64,000 nt of DNA, taken from assembly GCF_001522545.3 (NCBI RefSeq), contig NC_031774.1:56106851-56170850 (forward strand), given 5' to 3'. The position numbers were made by a program, and so were the translations under genes. Below are positions 61,385-64,000 of this stretch, in pieces. Within the stretch, counting starts at the first letter, position 1. Every line of letters begins with the position of its first letter. Source of the DNA: Parus major (lineage: Eukaryota; Chordata; Aves; Passeriformes; Paridae). Under the pieces are notes generated by a model. It searched no databases. It saw nothing but the letters and a program-made list of their open reading frames with translations, and was not told the origin of the DNA.

Positions 61385-64000
<2,616 letters not shown>

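Overview
The window is vertebrate nuclear DNA, almost certainly avian. Nine fragments of the CR1 LINE carry the bird-typical 3' end (a stretch reading CCTTCCAACCCAAACCATTC, then TCTRTGATTCTATG). Mammal-type SINEs are absent apart from one eroded MIR-like relic, and the only confident gene is a multi-exon gene with GT-AG introns. No bacterial, phage, CRISPR or operon-like structure is present, so the many open frames are chance frames in intergenic and intronic DNA.

The only protein-coding gene I can support is on the minus strand: the last four coding exons of PRKCH (protein kinase C eta). They lie at 62504-62366, 61384-61196, 45075-44932 and 43518-43372. Reading frames and splice sites join perfectly (139 + 189 + 144 + 147 bp). 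Together they give the last 205 residues of the kinase: catalytic loop, DFG, activation loop, APE, the rest of the C-lobe, the turn motif and the hydrophobic tail motif. The gene continues to the right beyond base 64000. The introns are at least 1.5 kb, 981 bp, 16.1 kb and 1.4 kb.

Bases 1-43371 lie downstream of the PRKCH stop codon. They hold the PRKCH 3' UTR (end uncertain, one ATTAAA near 42530) and then intergenic DNA. That DNA carries CR1 fragments, a 15-bp minisatellite (26988-27074), a (CCAT)n microsatellite (35930-36039), two assembly gaps (40 N and 585 N) and a well-defined CpG island at 16630-17262. The first ~95 bases are also extremely CpG-dense and look like the edge of another promoter. 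From known vertebrate gene order (PRKCH followed by HIF1A in the same orientation) this could be the HIF1A promoter side, but nothing of HIF1A itself is visible.

I found no previously undescribed system. The most useful leads are the isolated CpG island with no gene attached, the CpG-dense left edge, a pair of MAF/AP-1-like sites, a tandem hairpin in the last PRKCH intron, and a sharp drop in third-position GC in the last PRKCH exon.
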